Source: Acorus gramineus
Taxonomy: Eukaryota; Streptophyta; Magnoliopsida; Acorales; Acoraceae
Assembly (NCBI GenBank): GCA_030737835.1
Contig: CM060857.1
Coordinates: forward strand, 11,246,457-11,310,456
Length of the DNA: 64,000 nt
Direction of reading: 5' to 3'
Numbering within the stretch: the first letter of the stretch is position 1; the number at the start of each line of letters is the position of its first letter. A program made the translations under genes and the position numbers. The notes beneath the pieces were generated by a model. That model had not been told where the DNA came from. It saw only the letters and a program-made list of their open reading frames with translations, and made no database searches. This document shows, in pieces, positions 62,070 through 64,000 of the stretch.

Positions 62070-64000
62070 ATGGCGATTACAGCAACTAATGCAGTTATGG
62101 TATGTTTCACGCCTCATATACATGGTTTTCATCTAATTTTCATGTTGAGGTGTACTGATCAGCACTGGATGGATTCACATTCCAGTTTGCTGAAGGGCCA
62201 AAAGAAAGAACAAGGGATAAATTGTCCAAAGTGGAGTTTTCCATGTCTTCCTATGACACTGCTTGGGTGGCCATGGTTCCATCGTCAAATTCTCCTCAAT
62301 CTCCATGTTTCCCTAAGTGTCTACAATGGTTATTGGAGAATCAGCATCTTGATGGATCATGGGGCTTGCCCGGTCATATTCCATCTTTGATGAAAGATTC
62401 TCTCTCCTCCACATTGGCCAGTGTTTTGGCACTTAAACGGTGGAATATTGGCGAGGAACATATGAATAAGGGTGCCATGCTAGCCCATTTTATTTCCTCA
62501 TTTAAATTTTGTGATATCAATATATTTTGTTTTGATTTGTTTTCTTATAAATTAGCTTTGTCAATTTCTTCCAGGGATCCAATTTATTAAGTCTAATGTT
62601 TCATTCGCCACTGATGAAAACCAGCACCTCCCAATTGGTTTCAATATCATTTTTCCTGGTATGATTGGATATGCCAATGACTTGGGTTTACATCTTCCAT
62701 TGAGCTCGAGTACCATAGATGATATGATGCAGAAGCGAGACCAGGAATTAAAAAGGTATCAGAATTTTTAATTTACATATGTTTGATATTCTCATTTTGT
62801 TTCACCTTGTAATCTTCAGTGTAGAATATCCATGGATATTGAACGTGCAACATGGAGTTTAATCTCTTATGTCAAAACTTATGCCACTCTCTGATTATAA
62901 GATTTCCTCTGTTCTTGAAAACCATATATCTGAAAGGTTTGCTTTATCAAAGCATATTGTGCTATAATTTGACAGATTAGCACTAAACACAAATTGGGAA
63001 GGTCAATGTTCTATCAATTTTACACTCTTGTTGCACTTTTTATACACTTCAAATAGTATTTGCATATGCATTTTCCTTCCAACAAATAAAGGCCATACCT
63101 TGGGCAAGTGTGTGATACATTTTATTGGGCTGTACGTGACATCAGTCTGTTGGAAATCTCTTGCACCTCATGAATAATGTTACTTATAAATAATTTGCTC
63201 AATGACCTACATGAACTTTGTTCCTTCTATTTTGACCCCTCATCTTCTCAGATAAGGTGATTTGGATGATGGTATAGATATATTTTAGGTGTACTCTTGG
63301 TTGCAATCAAGACAAGGAACCAACATGATGAAATGACATGTAAAAGGCCTTGAAGCAAGCTCCAAATGAAATCCTAGGGTTTTCAACATTTACATGAAAG
63401 CATTGCTATATTGTCTTTGAAGTCTGGTTGCCTCTCTAACAAGGAACTAACATGCATGTACATAACAACTGTACATGAAGTCTTACAAGGCATCTTCAAG
63501 AAGTCAGATACATGATCTCAGTAGTGCATATATATTAAAATATAACAAAATATAGTATTTTTTGTAAACATTTGAAATGATTTGTTAAATTAACTCCATA
63601 TGTAGCCCATGAGGCCACACATATATAAATGATCTCTTTTATAATTGACTCGCGCAGAGTTGATGTACATAATAAGTTAATGGGACTAACACGTATCCAT
63701 TATCCTTGTAATAATGACATAGACATGCAGTTGTCAGACATAACACCTTGGAAGGCATTACTAGTGATATTCATTCTCTTCTTTGTTGTACATGATGATG
63801 TATCTATATTCGAACATTACAATCATGACTTTGTTCTATGCCATTGCTAACATACAGTGATATATCACCTCAGATGCTCAACAAATTTTAGTGGAAACAG
63901 AGCCTACCTAGCTTATGTTTCAGAAGGATTGGGAAAATTACAAGATTGGACAGAGATCATGAAATTTCAAAGGAAGAATGGTTCTTTATTTAATTCACCA
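62070..64000 (+). CDS. KS: ent-kaurene synthase, copy 2, 5' part (cut by window end)
   Basis: Exons 62047-62099 (ATG at 62070), 62186-62471, 62575-62755 and 63874 onward match KS1 at a constant offset of 37741. The reading frame is open as far as it goes, through [11 protein letters not shown] and [14 protein letters not shown], and the window ends inside exon 4 after NGSLFNSP. One amino-acid difference is seen: [10 protein letters not shown] here, [10 protein letters not shown] in KS1; Leu lies closer to other plant KS proteins than the second Pro, but this is a weak point. The catalytic half lies outside the window, so activity cannot be judged. Confidence 0.88.

Overview
The window is nuclear DNA of a flowering plant. 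Genes carry GT-AG introns, the host proteins are plant families (ent-kaurene synthase, mitochondrial glycerol-3-phosphate dehydrogenase SDP6, TFIIIC subunit 6, an LRRC40-like LRR protein), and the AT-rich spacers are filled with plant transposons. The very GC-rich first exons of the SDP6 locus, against AT-rich surroundings, hint at a monocot, but this is weak evidence.

Layout, left to right. 1-1.6 kb: 3' end of an LRR gene (+). 2.05-8.56 kb: a MITE-like element split by a Copia LTR retrotransposon (2315-8029; 322-bp LTRs with one difference; TSD ATTTA). 9.5-18.8 kb: a TFIIIC subunit-6 locus (GTF3C6-like, copy 1) whose upstream region is split by a 4.8-kb Helitron (10567-15377), which itself contains a GC-rich terminal-inverted-repeat element (11557-12248). 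18.8-28.9 kb: shared blocks C, D and E, then a complete ent-kaurene synthase gene (KS1, 13 exons, 760 aa). 29.7-37.5 kb: a 7.8-kb block carrying a squalene epoxidase exon fragment, a nine-exon RPA70-like gene with one stop, and blocks C-D. 37.5-40.1 kb: single-copy DNA with two good unassigned exons and a promoter/leader-like stretch. 40.1-45.5 kb: block E fused to a second GTF3C6 locus without the Helitron. 45.6-49.9 kb: a decayed SDP6 locus (-). 50.0-51.3 kb: the 5' part of a second Helitron. 51.3-60.9 kb: a LINE remnant and the second 7.8-kb block, here with an unbroken RPA70-like gene (449 aa). 60.9-64 kb: a second KS gene, cut by the window end.

The main theme is segmental duplication and reshuffling. 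GTF3C6 is duplicated (about 4.5 kb), KS is duplicated (about 37.7 kb apart, nearly identical), the SQE/RPA/C-D block is duplicated (about 23.4 kb apart), and several block junctions carry short repeats as left by template switching. The second GTF3C6 copy preserves the empty Helitron site, and Helitron 2 lacks the GC-rich TIR element, so both insertions can be read from the window itself. In Helitron 1 and in the 50-59.3 kb region the parts come in the same order (Helitron 5' end, RPA gene, block C), so Helitron 1 looks like an internally deleted relative of a longer element. KS would supply ent-kaurene for gibberellin or related diterpenoids; nothing else in the window forms a diterpene pathway with it.
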